From: QHWT01 sp963755695
GTDB taxonomy: Bacteria > Acidobacteriota > Vicinamibacteria > Vicinamibacterales > 2-12-FULL-66-21
Reading direction: 5' to 3'
Assembly (NCBI GenBank): GCA_963755695.1
Contig: CAVWLB010000010.1
Coordinates: 124,001-188,000, forward strand
DNA length: 64,000 nucleotides
Positions 27,732 through 37,726 of this stretch are shown piece by piece. The notes under the pieces were generated by a model. It saw only the letters and a list, made by a program, of their open reading frames with translations. It ran no database searches and was not told the DNA's origin. How positions within the stretch are numbered: the stretch's first letter is position 1; each line of letters starts with the position of its first letter. The position numbers were made by a program, and so were the translations under genes.

Positions 27732-28288
27732 GCGACGAGCCGGGCTTGGGGCGGAGCCGCAGTTAGGCGCGCACGGCGCGCCTGCGAGGAGCGGCGCGGG
27801 GCACAGGGGTCCCCGCGAGCGACGAGCCGGGGTTTGGGGCGGAGCCGCAGTTAGGCGCGCACGGCGCGCCTGCGAGGAGCGGCGCGGGGTACAGGGGTCC
27901 CCGCGAGCGACGAGCCGGGCTTGGGGCGGAGCCGCAGTTAGGCGCGCACGGCGCGCCTGCGAGGAGCGGCGCGGGGTACAGGGGTCCCCGCGAGCGACGA
28001 GCCGGGGTTTGGGGCGGAGCCGCAGTTAGGCGCGCACGGCGCGCCTGCGAGGAGCGGCGCGGGGCACAGGGGTCCCCGCGAGCGACGAGCCGGGGTTTGG
28101 GGCGGAGCCGCAGTTAGGCGCGCACGGCGCGCCTGCGAGGAGCGGCGCGGGGTACAGGGGTCCCCGCGAGCGACGAGCCGGGGTTTGGGGCGGAGCCGCA
28201 GTTAGGCGCGCACGGCGCGCCTGCGAGGAGCGGCGCGGGGTACAGGGGTCCCCGCGAGCGACGAGCCGGGGTTTGGGGCGGAGCCCCA
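27731..28288. repeat. Tandem array of 87/88-bp units, six full and one partial copy
   Basis: Copies begin at 27731, 27818, 27906, 27993, 28081 and 28169, with a partial copy from 28257. They are almost identical; they differ mainly by GGGCTTGG against GGGGTTTGG (one base of length) and GGCAC against GGTAC. Each unit holds two palindromes: GGCGCGC with GCGCGCC, and GCGGGG with CCCCGC. There are no unique spacers, so it is not CRISPR, and 88 is not a multiple of three, so it is not a coding repeat. It fills the whole gap between trpS and scpA and ends 7 bp before the scpA ATG. Confidence 0.95.
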
Positions 28289-28294
28289 CTTAAT

Positions 28295-29149
28295 ATGGAA
28301 CATCAACCCGAATTCGAATCCATCCTCGAGGCGTACCCGGTCCGCCTGCAGAATTTCGAGGGACCGCTCGATCTGCTGCTGCATCTGATCAAGAAGCACG
28401 AGGTCAACATCTACGACATCCCGATTGCGCTCATCACGTCGCAGTACCTCGAGTATCTCGACCTGATGCAGGAGCTGAACCTGGACGTCGCGGGAGAGTT
28501 CCTGGTGATGGCGGCGACGCTGATCCACATCAAGTCGCGCACGCTGCTGCCGCGGCCAGATCCGTCGCAGGAGGATCCTGAGGAAGATCCGCGAGAAGCG
28601 CTGGTCCGCCGGCTGCTCGAGCACCAGAAGTTCAAGGCGGCTGCCGAACTGCTGCACGAGCGCGAGACACTGCGAAGCGCGCAGTGGACCCGGGCCGACG
28701 GCCCGGTGCTGGAGATTGCGGGCGAGGCGCCGGAGCCGGAAGTCGAGGTCGATCTCTTCAGCCTGATCACCGCGTTCCGTGCCGTCGTCGAACGCGCGAA
28801 GGCACGGCCGAAGGTATATCTTCCTGCCGAACAGATTCCGATCGAGGATCGGATCGAGCAACTGCTCTCGCGTTTGTCGGAGACCGAGGCCTGCGGGTTC
28901 GAGGATTTGTTCGAAGACGTGCAGACGCGAGCAGGGCTCGTCGTGACGTTTCTGGCGCTGCTCGAGATGATCCGGTTGAAGTTGATTCGCGTATTCCAGA
29001 GCGGAGTGGTGGGGCCGATTCGCGTCTACAAGCGTCAGCGTCCGGCGGATGCGCCGCGGCCGTTGCACGATCCCGAAGAGGTCCACGCACAACACGTCGC
29101 GGAACACGCACAACACGTCGCAGAGACCGCAAAGAAAGAGGGCGAGTAA
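28295..29149 (+). CDS. scpA: Segregation and condensation protein A
   Basis: Kleisin subunit of the SMC-ScpAB condensin, 284 residues. The N-terminal VRLQNFEGPLDLLLHLIKKH and DIPIALITSQYLEYLDLM, then LVMAATLIHIKSRTLLPRP, are standard ScpA; the C-terminal winged helix includes LVVTFLALLEMIRLKLIRVF. The last 25 residues carry a duplicated AQHVAEH/AQHVAET, unusual and probably a recent small duplication. It overlaps functionally with scpB, which starts 1 bp after the scpA stop. The 87/88-bp array lies directly upstream, leaving only 7 bp before the ATG. Confidence 0.95.
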   Translation: MEHQPEFESILEAYPVRLQNFEGPLDLLLHLIKKHEVNIYDIPIALITSQYLEYLDLMQELNLDVAGEFLVMAATLIHIKSRTLLPRPDPSQEDPEEDPREALVRRLLEHQKFKAAAELLHERETLRSAQWTRADGPVLEIAGEAPEPEVEVDLFSLITAFRAVVERAKARPKVYLPAEQIPIEDRIEQLLSRLSETEACGFEDLFEDVQTRAGLVVTFLALLEMIRLKLIRVFQSGVVGPIRVYKRQRPADAPRPLHDPEEVHAQHVAEHAQHVAETAKKEGE

Positions 29150-29150
29150 G

Positions 29151-29813
29151 GTGTCAGACCATCTGAAGCCGGTTATCGAGGCGTTGATCTTCGCGTCCCC
29201 TGAGCCCGTGACGATGAAGCAGTTGTACAAGCTGCTCGACGGCGAGCCGAAGGAAGACGTGGACGCGGCGGTGGCTGCCGTCCGCGCCGATTACGACCGT
29301 CCGGGCGGACTGCAGATCGTGGAAGTCGCGGGCGGTTACCAGATCACGACGAAACCGGAGCTGCACGAGTGGGTCCGCAAGCTGTTCCACGAACGCACCA
29401 CGCAGAAGCTCTCAGTGCAGGCGCTCGAAACCCTTGCCGTGATCGCCTACAAGCAGCCGGTGACGGCGCCGGAGATTGCCGAGATCCGCGGCGTCAGCAG
29501 CAGCACTGGCGTGCTGACGACACTGATCGAACGGAAGCTGGTGAAGACCGTTGGCCGGAAGCAGGTGGTCGGCCGTCCGTTCATGTACGGCACGACCCGC
29601 GAGTTCCTCGAGCGTTTCGGGCTCAACGACATCACCGATCTCCCCAAGGTCGACGAGCTGTCGGACGCGTTGGGCTTCGAGCTGCCGGGTGCGTTGTCGG
29701 AGCCGACGATCACCACGTCGCCGCTGCCATTTGAGGCGGAGGAAGTTTCGCCCCGGGCCGGCCCGCAGGAAGAACGCGAGGAAGAGCCGGCGCTAGACGA
29801 AACCGTGCACTGA
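29151..29813 (+). CDS. scpB: Segregation and condensation protein B
   Basis: Winged-helix partner of ScpA, 220 residues. LKPVIEALIFASPEPVTMKQ, GGYQITTKP, LSVQALETLAVIAYKQPVT and GRPFMYGTTREFLERFGL are the conserved blocks. An acidic tail of about 30 residues (EEREEEPALDE) follows the last domain. GTG 29151 is chosen because family homology begins there, immediately after the scpA stop; longer frames upstream lie inside scpA. It converges with the pseudouridine synthase. Confidence 0.95.
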   Translation: MSDHLKPVIEALIFASPEPVTMKQLYKLLDGEPKEDVDAAVAAVRADYDRPGGLQIVEVAGGYQITTKPELHEWVRKLFHERTTQKLSVQALETLAVIAYKQPVTAPEIAEIRGVSSSTGVLTTLIERKLVKTVGRKQVVGRPFMYGTTREFLERFGLNDITDLPKVDELSDALGFELPGALSEPTITTSPLPFEAEEVSPRAGPQEEREEEPALDETVH

Positions 29814-29904
29814 AAGGCTCAGGGCTCAAGGCTTAGAGCTCATGGCGGCTCAGGGGTACCCTAAGCCAGCATGGACCATGAGTCATGAGCCATGAGCCTT
29901 TTTG
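29814..29904. repeat. Heptamer-type inverted repeat between convergent genes, likely bidirectional terminator
   Basis: The left arm is built of GGCTCAG/GGCTCAA words and the right arm of CATGAGC/CATGAGT words; the ends AAGGCTCA and TGAGCCTT pair exactly and the right arm runs into TTTTT. It separates convergent scpB and the pseudouridine synthase and could stop transcription both ways. The last codons of the synthase lie inside it. Confidence 0.75.
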
Positions 29905-30804
29905 ATCCCTGCCGCGCGCTGCACGCGCGCCAGTTCGTCCCGCGTCAGTTCCCGGTAATGGCCCGTCGGAAGCGCACCGTCCGAGATTGGTCCAATGGCG
30001 ATGCGACGGAGCCGGACGACAGGGTGGCCGAGCGCGTCGAACATCTTGCGCACCTGGCGCTGACGGCCTTCGTGGATCGCAATCTCGACGATCGCTTGGG
30101 TGCCGCCAGGCGTCTCGCGCACGCCGCTGACGCTCACCCGGGCACGTGACGTTTTTCGCCCTTCGATGACAATCCCCTTCGTCAGCCGCTCGAGCTCGTG
30201 ATCGTCGGGAAGGCCTTTGACGCGCGCCTCGTAGACACGTTCCACCTCATGGCGCGGATGCGTGAGGCGCGCCGCGAGTTCGCCGTCATTGGTGAGCAGC
30301 AGCAGACCTTCCGAATCGTAATCGAGTCGGCCCACCGGATACACGTACTCGCCTCACGCGCTTGATCAGGTCCATGACGGTCGGCCGGCCCTGGGGGTCG
30401 CTTCGCGTCGTGACGTAGCCGCGCGGCTTGTTGAGCAGAATGTAGACGCGCCGCTGCTCGACCCGTATGCGCCGCCCGTCCACTTTGATCTCGTCGCGCG
30501 AGGGATCCGCCTTCGTTCCGAGCTCGGTGACGATCGTGCCGTTCACCGACACGCGCCCCTGAACGATCAGTTCTTCTGAGAGTCGCCGGGATGCGACGCC
30601 GGCAGTGGAGAGGATCTTTTGAAGACGTTGAGGTCCATGTCCGCTTTTCTCAATGTGCGCGGGGCCCCACCCTCGCGCGCGCTCGCTCGGCGCCGGCGCT
30701 TCACGCCGGGTCGCTCCGCCGCCTCGCTCGGGGCGCTGGCGCTTCCGCATGACACGTGCCTTGTCCGGCGTCCGACTTCCGTCCGCTGTCCCCCGTTTAT
30801 TCAT
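29883..30804 (-). CDS. RluB/RsuA-family rRNA pseudouridine synthase (one frame break)
   Basis: Converts a specific uridine of ribosomal RNA to pseudouridine. The S4 RNA-binding domain (QRLQKILSTAGVASRRLSEE) and LNKPRGYVTT are in one frame; after a one-base break near 30350-30353 the other frame gives the catalytic GRLDYDSEGLLLLTNDG and RQVRKMFDALGHPV. The first 55 residues are a basic, repeat-derived extension: codons 24-50 or so are encoded by a copy of a 90-bp dispersed element (REAPAPSERARGWGP). The C-terminal AHGS residues come from the heptamer repeat. An rluB-type gene next to scpAB is common, though usually on the same strand. Confidence 0.88.
30641..30733 (-). repeat. Dispersed ~90-bp element, coding copy
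   Basis: Its reverse complement matches 42031-42118 closely, sharing GAAGCGCCGGCGCCGAGCG and the end CATTGAGAAA. Here it lies in frame within the N-terminal extension of the pseudouridine synthase and is translated as REAPAPSERARGWGP; the intergenic copy translates in the same phase as REAPAPSASAWGWDP. Confidence 0.75.
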
Positions 30805-31958
30805 TCAGCAGCTCCGACCAGAAGTCGATCAGCCGCCAGATCGCCGTGGCGGTCGAGCTCCGATCGACTTCCGCGTGCGTGATGAGCGGCGTTGCGAGCT
30901 GATGCACGCTGACCCCGCGCTTGCGAAAGTCATCCGCCAGCAACACCGATTCAATCGCGGGGACGACGTTGTCGTCGGTGCCGTGGAGTAGATACACCGG
31001 ACACGCGGGCGCGGGGGAGCGGGACGGAGAGAGCGCGGGGTCGCCGCCGAGCGCCGCCACGTGCGGCAGCAGGATCGGTCCGAGCCGCTTGACATCGCGC
31101 GCATTGACGTATCCCATGTAGGTGCGCGACGGTTCCGGAAGTATCGCCTCGAGGGACTTCGCGCGGGTGAACTCCGCGGTTGCCCTGGTCTTGTCGATCA
31201 TGTCGAGCCGCGATGCTTCGAGGAACGACAGGATCGCCTCGCGGAGGGGTTGCACCTGCTCGCGCGGAACGACCTGGTCGGCGGCGCCAAGTAAAACGAT
31301 GGCCAGTCCGTAGTCGTGCGGCGGGCGGAGCGCGCCATCCGGCTGGATGCCCGTGCAGAGATACTTGAGCGTCCGCGGCAGATCGCCGTGACCGCCGAAG
31401 GACATCGCGAACGCCACGCCCTTCCGGAGGGCCGGCCGTCCCGCCGCGACGATCGAGAGTCCACCGCCAAAGCTGATGCCCATCATGCCGACGCGGCCGT
31501 CCGGATGGGCGAACTCGGATTGGCCCTTCATCCACGCCGCGGCATCTTCAATCATGTCCGTCGTCCGCGGAGTGATCTGGTAGTGCATCAGGTCGGGCAG
31601 TTCGACCGTGAGGACCGGATGGCCCATCGCCGCGATGTCGCGCGCGAACCCCACGAGCCGCGGTTCATCGATCCCCGCGGCATGGACGCCAGGGACCAGC
31701 AGGATTCCGCGTCCCGCTACCGGCGAGGGCCGATACGAATACGCCCGCAGCGTCCCGCCGCGCCACGGCACACTCACCCCCTTCGACGTCTCGGTAACGG
31801 GCACCATCTGCCAGCCCGCAACCCGGCGTACCACGCCCTGAATGCCGGCCGCCTGGACGACGAACGCGGCCCCGCGCCGATAGGTATGGATCAGTGTAGT
31901 CCCCGGCCGCGACCAGCAAGACTGCGGCGATTGCGAGAGAAATCGCCTTCCGGCGCAT
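30797..31958 (-). CDS. Alpha/beta hydrolase, dienelactone-hydrolase-like (one frame break)
   Basis: About 387 residues. The start is ATG 31958, giving a hydrophobic N-terminus (AISLAIAAVLLVAAG) that looks like a signal or anchor; a one-base break near 31889-31894 then leads into the main frame. Hydrolase features: LLVPGVHAAGIDEPRL, nucleophile elbow GMMGISFGGGLSIV, acid in LLHGTDDNVVP and His in PLITHAEVD. Probably an exported or membrane-anchored esterase; substrate unknown. It is divergent from cmk with 28 bp between start codons, so promoters overlap. Confidence 0.78.
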
Positions 31959-31986
31959 CGCAAAGGATAATATCGCCGATACGACT

Positions 31987-32655
31987 ATGAGAACGGCTCT
32001 CATCATCGCCATCGACGGACCGTCGGGAGCAGGGAAGGGCACGGTCGCCCGCGCGGTCGCCGACGCGCCTCGGCTACCGGCACATCGACACCGGCGCGAT
32101 GTACCGGGCGGTCGCTTGGAAGGCACTTCAGGACGGCATCGATCTCGCTGACGAAGCGGCACGTCGCCGCGCATCGGCGGAGCGCGCGGTTTTCGATCTC
32201 GACAACGGACGGGTCGCGATTGACGGCCACGACGTCGCACGCGCGATCCGCACGCCGGAGATCGATAACGCCGCGACGACGGTGGCCCGCCATCCCGCGG
32301 TGCGCCGCGTGCTCGTCGCGCGCCAGCGGCACTTATGGCGCGACCGGCGGGGTGGTCATGGAAGGGCGAGACATCGGCACCGTGGTGTTTCCCGACGCCG
32401 ACGTGAAGATCTATCTCGACGCGTCGCCCGAGGAACGCGCCCGCCGCCGCGCGGCGGATCCTGCGCACGCGAGCTCGAAAGGGACGCAACTGTCGGAAGT
32501 GGCGATCGCTCTCGCCGAGCGCGACAAGAGCGATTCAACGCGGGCCGCGTCGCCGCTCGCGGTAGCCGCCGATGCAATCGTGGTGGATACGACCGGCGTT
32601 CCTGATCGAAAGCGTGATTGAAACGGTCCTCACGCTGGTCCGAGCGCGCTCCTGA
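31987..32655 (+). CDS. cmk: Cytidylate kinase (three frame breaks)
   Basis: Phosphorylates CMP and dCMP in nucleotide synthesis. The P-loop IDGPSGAGKGTVARAVA is at residues 8-24. After a break near 32064-32067 the frame gives RLGYRHIDTGAMYRAVAWKA; after a second near 32333-32337 it gives GVVMEGRDIGTVVFPDADVK and SPEERARRR; a third at the CC of 32601-32602 restores LIESVIETVLTLV and a stop at 32653-32655. Each break is repaired by removing one base. The gene is essential in most bacteria and conserved in every segment, so these are best read as sequence errors. It sits upstream of rpsA as in many genomes. Confidence 0.88.
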
Positions 32656-32663
32656 CCGGAGCC

Positions 32664-33446
32664 TCACCCTCTGTCTTTGTAGTCCTCTGCCGAGGCGGGG
32701 TCGAGTTCCCACCGTCGCTTGTCGCGCTCGGCGATCTTGTCCGAGCCTTTGAACTCTTCGTTGTCCTGGTACTCGACGCCGAGGGCGCGACCGATGTCGT
32801 CGACGACATCCTGATCCGGCGTCGGGTTGTCGCCGCCCGGCGCTTCGTCGCCGACGGCGTAGGCGTCTTCCCAATCCGCGTCGACGTCGCCGCCGGTCAT
32901 TGCGGGACTGGTCTCGGTATGTTCGTGCTTCGCGTGACGGAGATTCGCGCGACCGGTCCGCGCCGCGGAGCCGTGACGATCCATGTTCAGGCTCGACGGC
33001 GGACCCGGCACCGACTCTTCGATCTCACGCAGCTGCTTCCGCTCGCGTTCGAGGCCGGGCGCGCGCCGCGTCGTTCCGGCGCCGGCGGCACTTCCGGTCG
33101 AACGTTTGGTGGGCATCGGATTCGTGAGGCCGCGAACCGAACGTCCGCTTTCCGGCGTCTGTGCGAGCGTCTCCTCGCGGCCGGTTCCTCCGCGCGGACG
33201 GGTGGTTCTGGTCTTGGCGCTGCGGGCGGCCTTCTGCTTGCCGGCGCGGGTCGCAGGTCTCTTGCGACGAGCCTTCGTTGACCGGGTTCTTGCGTCGGCG
33301 GTCTTTCGGCCCGAGCTGCGCCTGGCCTTGGAGGCCTTTCGCGCTCGAGCGCCGCTTCGGGCACCCGCCCGAGTGCGTGCCCCACTCTTCCGCTTCGAAG
33401 GAGTGTTTCTCCGCCCCTTCGCCTTGCCTGCCGCTTTCCTCGCCAT
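32664..33446 (-). CDS. Basic Lys/Arg/Ala-rich tail fused to a DUF6335-like acidic domain
   Basis: A 260-residue protein of two contrasting halves. Residues 1-100 are a histone-H1-like tail of Lys, Arg, Ala, Gly and Thr (KAAGKAKGRRNTPSKRKSGA style) that should bind DNA or RNA. The C-terminal 80 residues are acidic, GGDVDADWEDAYAVGDEAPG and PTPDQDVVDDIGRALGVEYQ, matching my memory of the DUF6335 domain. The middle contains MPTKRSTGSAAG. It is oriented against cmk and rpsA and lies between them. Role unknown; a nucleoid or stress protein is possible. Confidence 0.65.
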   Translation of the reverse strand: MARKAAGKAKGRRNTPSKRKSGARTRAGARSGARARKASKARRSSGRKTADARTRSTKARRKRPATRAGKQKAARSAKTRTTRPRGGTGREETLAQTPESGRSVRGLTNPMPTKRSTGSAAGAGTTRRAPGLERERKQLREIEESVPGPPSSLNMDRHGSAARTGRANLRHAKHEHTETSPAMTGGDVDADWEDAYAVGDEAPGGDNPTPDQDVVDDIGRALGVEYQDNEEFKGSDKIAERDKRRWELDPASAEDYKDRG

Positions 33447-33487
33447 CAGGGGTCCTTTCGGATTACGGATCCGTGCGATCCGCGGCC

Positions 33488-33517
33488 TTGACCGAGCGCC
33501 CGTAAGTGATAGATAAT
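33488..33517 (+). promoter_or_regulatory. Candidate sigma-70-type promoter for rpsA
   Basis: TTGACC (33488-33493), an 18-base spacer and GATAAT (33512-33517) lie about 95 bp before the rpsA ATG. GATAA and TTATC at 33512 and 33525 also form a short inverted repeat. The leader of nearly 90 bases could allow S1 autoregulation, which is known in other bacteria. Confidence 0.5.
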
Positions 33518-33609
33518 CTATTGGTTATCGCAACAGAACGCGATTCCACCATCACAGCCCGCCGGAGCTGAAATCCCGGCAAGTACGTGCAGAAGGAGAT
33601 CGGCTCAGC

Positions 33610-35343
<1,734 letters not shown>

Positions 35344-35358
35344 CCACGCGGGAAGACC

Positions 35359-35378
35359 GGCGCGTCTGAAGACGCGCC
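35359..35378. repeat. Dispersed GTAGG-type palindrome, copy 2
   Basis: GGCGCGTCT and AGACGCGCC form a perfect stem with a 2-base loop, 16 bp after rpsA, followed by CTAC. It may act as a terminator-like or RNA-protecting stem. Confidence 0.65.
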
Positions 35379-35433
35379 CTACGCGGGTAGGGTCAGTCTT
35401 CGGCGCCGGGATTCTTCAACGGGCGGTGTGTAG

Positions 35434-35453
35434 GGCGCCTCTTTGGAGGCGCC
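35434..35453. repeat. Dispersed GTAGG-type palindrome, copy 3
   Basis: GGCGCCTC and GAGGCGCC pair around TTTG, preceded by GTAG. It is the second member within 75 bp, just ahead of the HU gene ribosome site. Confidence 0.65.
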
Positions 35454-35475
35454 GCGCAGGATCGAAGGAGCCTCT

Positions 35476-35838
35476 ATGAACACCGGTGGCAGCATGACCA
35501 AGGCGGAACTCGTCGAGGAAGTCTCGCGGGTATCCGATCTGACGAAAAAGCATTCGGAAGTCATCGTCGACACGGTCTTCAAGAGCATCATCGATGCGCT
35601 GCACCGCGGCGAGAAGATCGAGCTACGGGGATTCGGCAGCTTCCGTCTCCGCCGGCGCGAGCCGCGCAAGGGCCGGAATCCGAAGACCGGAGACAAGGTG
35701 GACGTCCCGCCGAAGAAGGTGCCGTACTTCAAGCCGGGTAAGGAGCTGAAGGAACTGATCAACCGCGAGGCGGATGCGCCGCCCAGTCCGGCCGTACCTC
35801 CCGCGCTGACCGGATCGTCGGATCTCGCCGGAGTGTAA
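35476..35838 (+). CDS. HU/IHF-family DNA-bending protein
   Basis: A 120-residue nucleoid protein. MTKAELVEEVSRVSDLTKKH, IELRGFGSFRLRRREPRKGR and NPKTGDKVDVPPKKVPYFKP are the helical dimer body and DNA-binding arm of HU/IHF; GRNPKTG is at the arm tip. About 18 extra C-terminal residues are Pro/Ala-rich (PPSPAVPPALTG). GAAGGAG upstream fits ATG 35476 better than the in-frame ATG 35494, though homology begins at the latter. Between rpsA and a HIT protein, an order also seen where ihfB follows rpsA. Confidence 0.92.
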   Translation: MNTGGSMTKAELVEEVSRVSDLTKKHSEVIVDTVFKSIIDALHRGEKIELRGFGSFRLRRREPRKGRNPKTGDKVDVPPKKVPYFKPGKELKELINREADAPPSPAVPPALTGSSDLAGV

Positions 35839-35860
35839 TGAAGACTGCCGGCTACGGACT

Positions 35861-35909
35861 TCAGGCTCCAGGTTTCCGGGACCGCCAGCCAAAGGCTCCT
35901 GGAGCCTGA
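35861..35909. terminator. Inverted repeat after the HU gene, heptamer-word type
   Basis: TCAGGCTCCAGG (35861-35872) is perfectly complementary to CCTGGAGCCTGA (35898-35909), 12 bp per arm with a 25-base loop. No T-run follows. The same words form the large repeat at 56269-56400. Confidence 0.55.
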
Positions 35910-35959
35910 TGCCGGGACCTCGAAGCCGCTCAACGGCATTCGTCGTTCAGCCTTGACAC

Positions 35960-36448
35960 ATGGATCATCTCTGGAGCCCCTGGAGGCTGGCCTACATCAT
36001 CGGTGGGGCCGCTTCCGGGGGCTGTGTTTTCTGTGAGGCGCTCACCAGCGACGCTGCGGCACCGTTGATCGTCCACCGCGGCAGCACCTGCTTCGTGATC
36101 CTCAATCTGTATCCCTACAACAACGGTCATCTCATGGTGATCCCCAACCGTCATATCGCCACGCTCACGTCGGCCACCGGCGAGGAGCTGTGCGAGATGA
36201 TGGAGCTCACCCGTCGCGCGGAAATCGCGCTGACCGAGGCCTACGCCCCGCACGGCATGAACATGGGCATCAACCTGGGGAAGCCGGCCGGCGCCGGCAT
36301 CCTCGATCATCTCCACATGCATGTCGTCCCGCGCTGGAACGGCGATACCAATTTCATGACTGTGGTCGGGCAGACGCGGGTGCTCCCGGAAGAACTGCCG
36401 GCGACGGCAGACAAACTGCGCCCGATCTTCGAGCGCCTGTCACGCTAG
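35960..36448 (+). CDS. HIT-family nucleotide hydrolase/transferase
   Basis: A 162-residue histidine-triad protein. SGGCVFCEAL near the N-terminus, NLYPYNNGHLMVIPNRHI in the middle and the catalytic triad in ILDHLHMHVVPRWNGDTNFM are those of the AP4A-phosphorylase-like HIT branch common in acidobacteria and actinobacteria. It acts on dinucleoside polyphosphates or AMP conjugates. WNGDTNFM after the triad is typical of this branch. It stands 120 bp after HU; cotranscription is uncertain given the 12-bp inverted repeat between. Confidence 0.9.
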   Translation: MDHLWSPWRLAYIIGGAASGGCVFCEALTSDAAAPLIVHRGSTCFVILNLYPYNNGHLMVIPNRHIATLTSATGEELCEMMELTRRAEIALTEAYAPHGMNMGINLGKPAGAGILDHLHMHVVPRWNGDTNFMTVVGQTRVLPEELPATADKLRPIFERLSR

Positions 36449-36520
36449 CTTGACGCCCGATCGTGCCGCGAGCGGTGCGGGCGCGGCTCCGGCAGCCCCG
36501 GATCCCGCCTCGCTGAGAGA

Positions 36521-36526
36521 TACAAT
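36521..36526 (+). promoter_or_regulatory. Candidate -10 element, leaderless start of acyl-CoA dehydrogenase
   Basis: TACAAT lies 9 bases before the ATG at 36536, so transcription would begin almost at the start codon. No ribosome-binding sequence is visible between them. Confidence 0.45.
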
Positions 36527-36535
36527 CGAGCGGTC

Positions 36536-37678
36536 ATGATGCTGGATCTCACCGACGGGCAGAAAGCCTTTCAGAAAGAGATTGCCGAGTTCGCAACGAC
36601 GAAGATTGCGCCGGCGGCGGCGGTGATCGACGAGCGGGGTGTCTTCCCGCGCGAGATCGTCAAGGAGATGGCAAGCCGCGGCCTGCTGGGCGTGACGATT
36701 CCGGCAGCGTGGGGCGGAGCGGGGCGGGACTACATCAGCTATGCGCTCGCCCTCGAGGCCCTCGCCCGGGCGAGCGCCGTGGTCTCGGTGATTGCCAGCG
36801 TGAACAACTCGCTCGTCGCCGAGCCGATTGAGAAGTTCGGCACGGACGCGCAGAAGCAGACCTGGCTGCGACGGCTGGTCGCGGGAGACGCGATCGGTGC
36901 GTTCGCCCTTTCCGAGGAGCACGCGGGATCGGACGCGGCAAACCAGCAGACCGTCGCGCGGCTGGACGAACAAGGCTACGTCCTGAACGGTCGCAAGGTG
37001 TGGGTCGCAAACGCCGAGGCGGCGAGCGTCGCGATTGTGTTCGCGGCGACGCAGCCGGGAAGCCGCGGCCGCGGCATCGGCGCGTTTCTCGTGCCGCTCG
37101 ATACACCCGGGATCAAGCGGCTGGCGACGCCCGATTCATTGGGCGTGCGGGGTCTGGGGTGCGTGGACCTGCAGTTCAACGGCGTGCGTGTTGGTGCGGA
37201 CACGCTTCTCGACGGACCGGGCGATGGCTTTCACGTGGCGATGTGGGCGCTCGACGGCGGGCGGGTGGCGATCGCGGCGCAGGCGCTTGGCGTCGGGCAA
37301 GCCGCGCTCGATGCGGCCATCGCGCATGCAAAACAACACGAGGCGTTCGGCCAGCCAATCGCCAACTACCAGGCGATTCAATGGATGCTTGCCGATAGTG
37401 CGACCGAGCTCGACGCGGCGCGGATGCTGATGCTCAAGGCCGCCGACGCGCGGCAGCGCGACGCCGCGCCGACGCTCGAGGCCGCGATGGCAAAGCTGAG
37501 TGCGTCCGAGGCCGCGCACCGGGCCGCCGATCGCGCGATGCAAGTGCTGGCGTCGCACGGATATCGACGAGGCGCGATCGTCGAGCGGCTCTTCCGCGAT
37601 GTCCGTGCGACGGAGATCTATCAGGGCACCTCGGAAGTCCAGCGAATGGTGATCGCCGAGCACATCCTGGGCGAGTAG
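36536..37678 (+). CDS. Acyl-CoA dehydrogenase
   Basis: FAD enzyme of 380 residues oxidising acyl-CoA to enoyl-CoA and passing electrons to ETF. Motifs: GLLGVTIPAAWGGAGRDYIS, FALSEEHAGSDAANQQT (flavin-binding region), GRKVWVANAEAASVAIVFA, and the C-terminal signature ATEIYQGTSEVQRMVIAEHI with the catalytic Glu expected near IYQGT. The overall type is the short- or branched-chain subfamily; exact chain length cannot be read off. A second dehydrogenase gene is on the opposite strand 860 bp away. Confidence 0.92.
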   Translation: MMLDLTDGQKAFQKEIAEFATTKIAPAAAVIDERGVFPREIVKEMASRGLLGVTIPAAWGGAGRDYISYALALEALARASAVVSVIASVNNSLVAEPIEKFGTDAQKQTWLRRLVAGDAIGAFALSEEHAGSDAANQQTVARLDEQGYVLNGRKVWVANAEAASVAIVFAATQPGSRGRGIGAFLVPLDTPGIKRLATPDSLGVRGLGCVDLQFNGVRVGADTLLDGPGDGFHVAMWALDGGRVAIAAQALGVGQAALDAAIAHAKQHEAFGQPIANYQAIQWMLADSATELDAARMLMLKAADARQRDAAPTLEAAMAKLSASEAAHRAADRAMQVLASHGYRRGAIVERLFRDVRATEIYQGTSEVQRMVIAEHILGE

Positions 37679-37726
37679 CGCGGACACGATTTCCGGCTTG
37701 GGCCGATTCTTGCTCCGGAAATCGTC

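Noticed and set aside
27731..28288. CRISPR array
   Set aside because: Units are contiguous and nearly identical at 87/88 bp with no unique spacers, and there are no cas genes nearby.
28202..29230. A 342-codon minus-strand frame across scpA and the tandem array
   Set aside because: It is antisense to scpA, and its last part only translates the 88-bp repeat, whose period changes frame each unit.
31987..32655. Programmed ribosomal frameshifting or true pseudogenes in the broken genes
   Set aside because: No slippery heptamer with a downstream structure was seen at the breaks, they are too many and too scattered, and they hit an essential gene three times. Sequence error is simpler.
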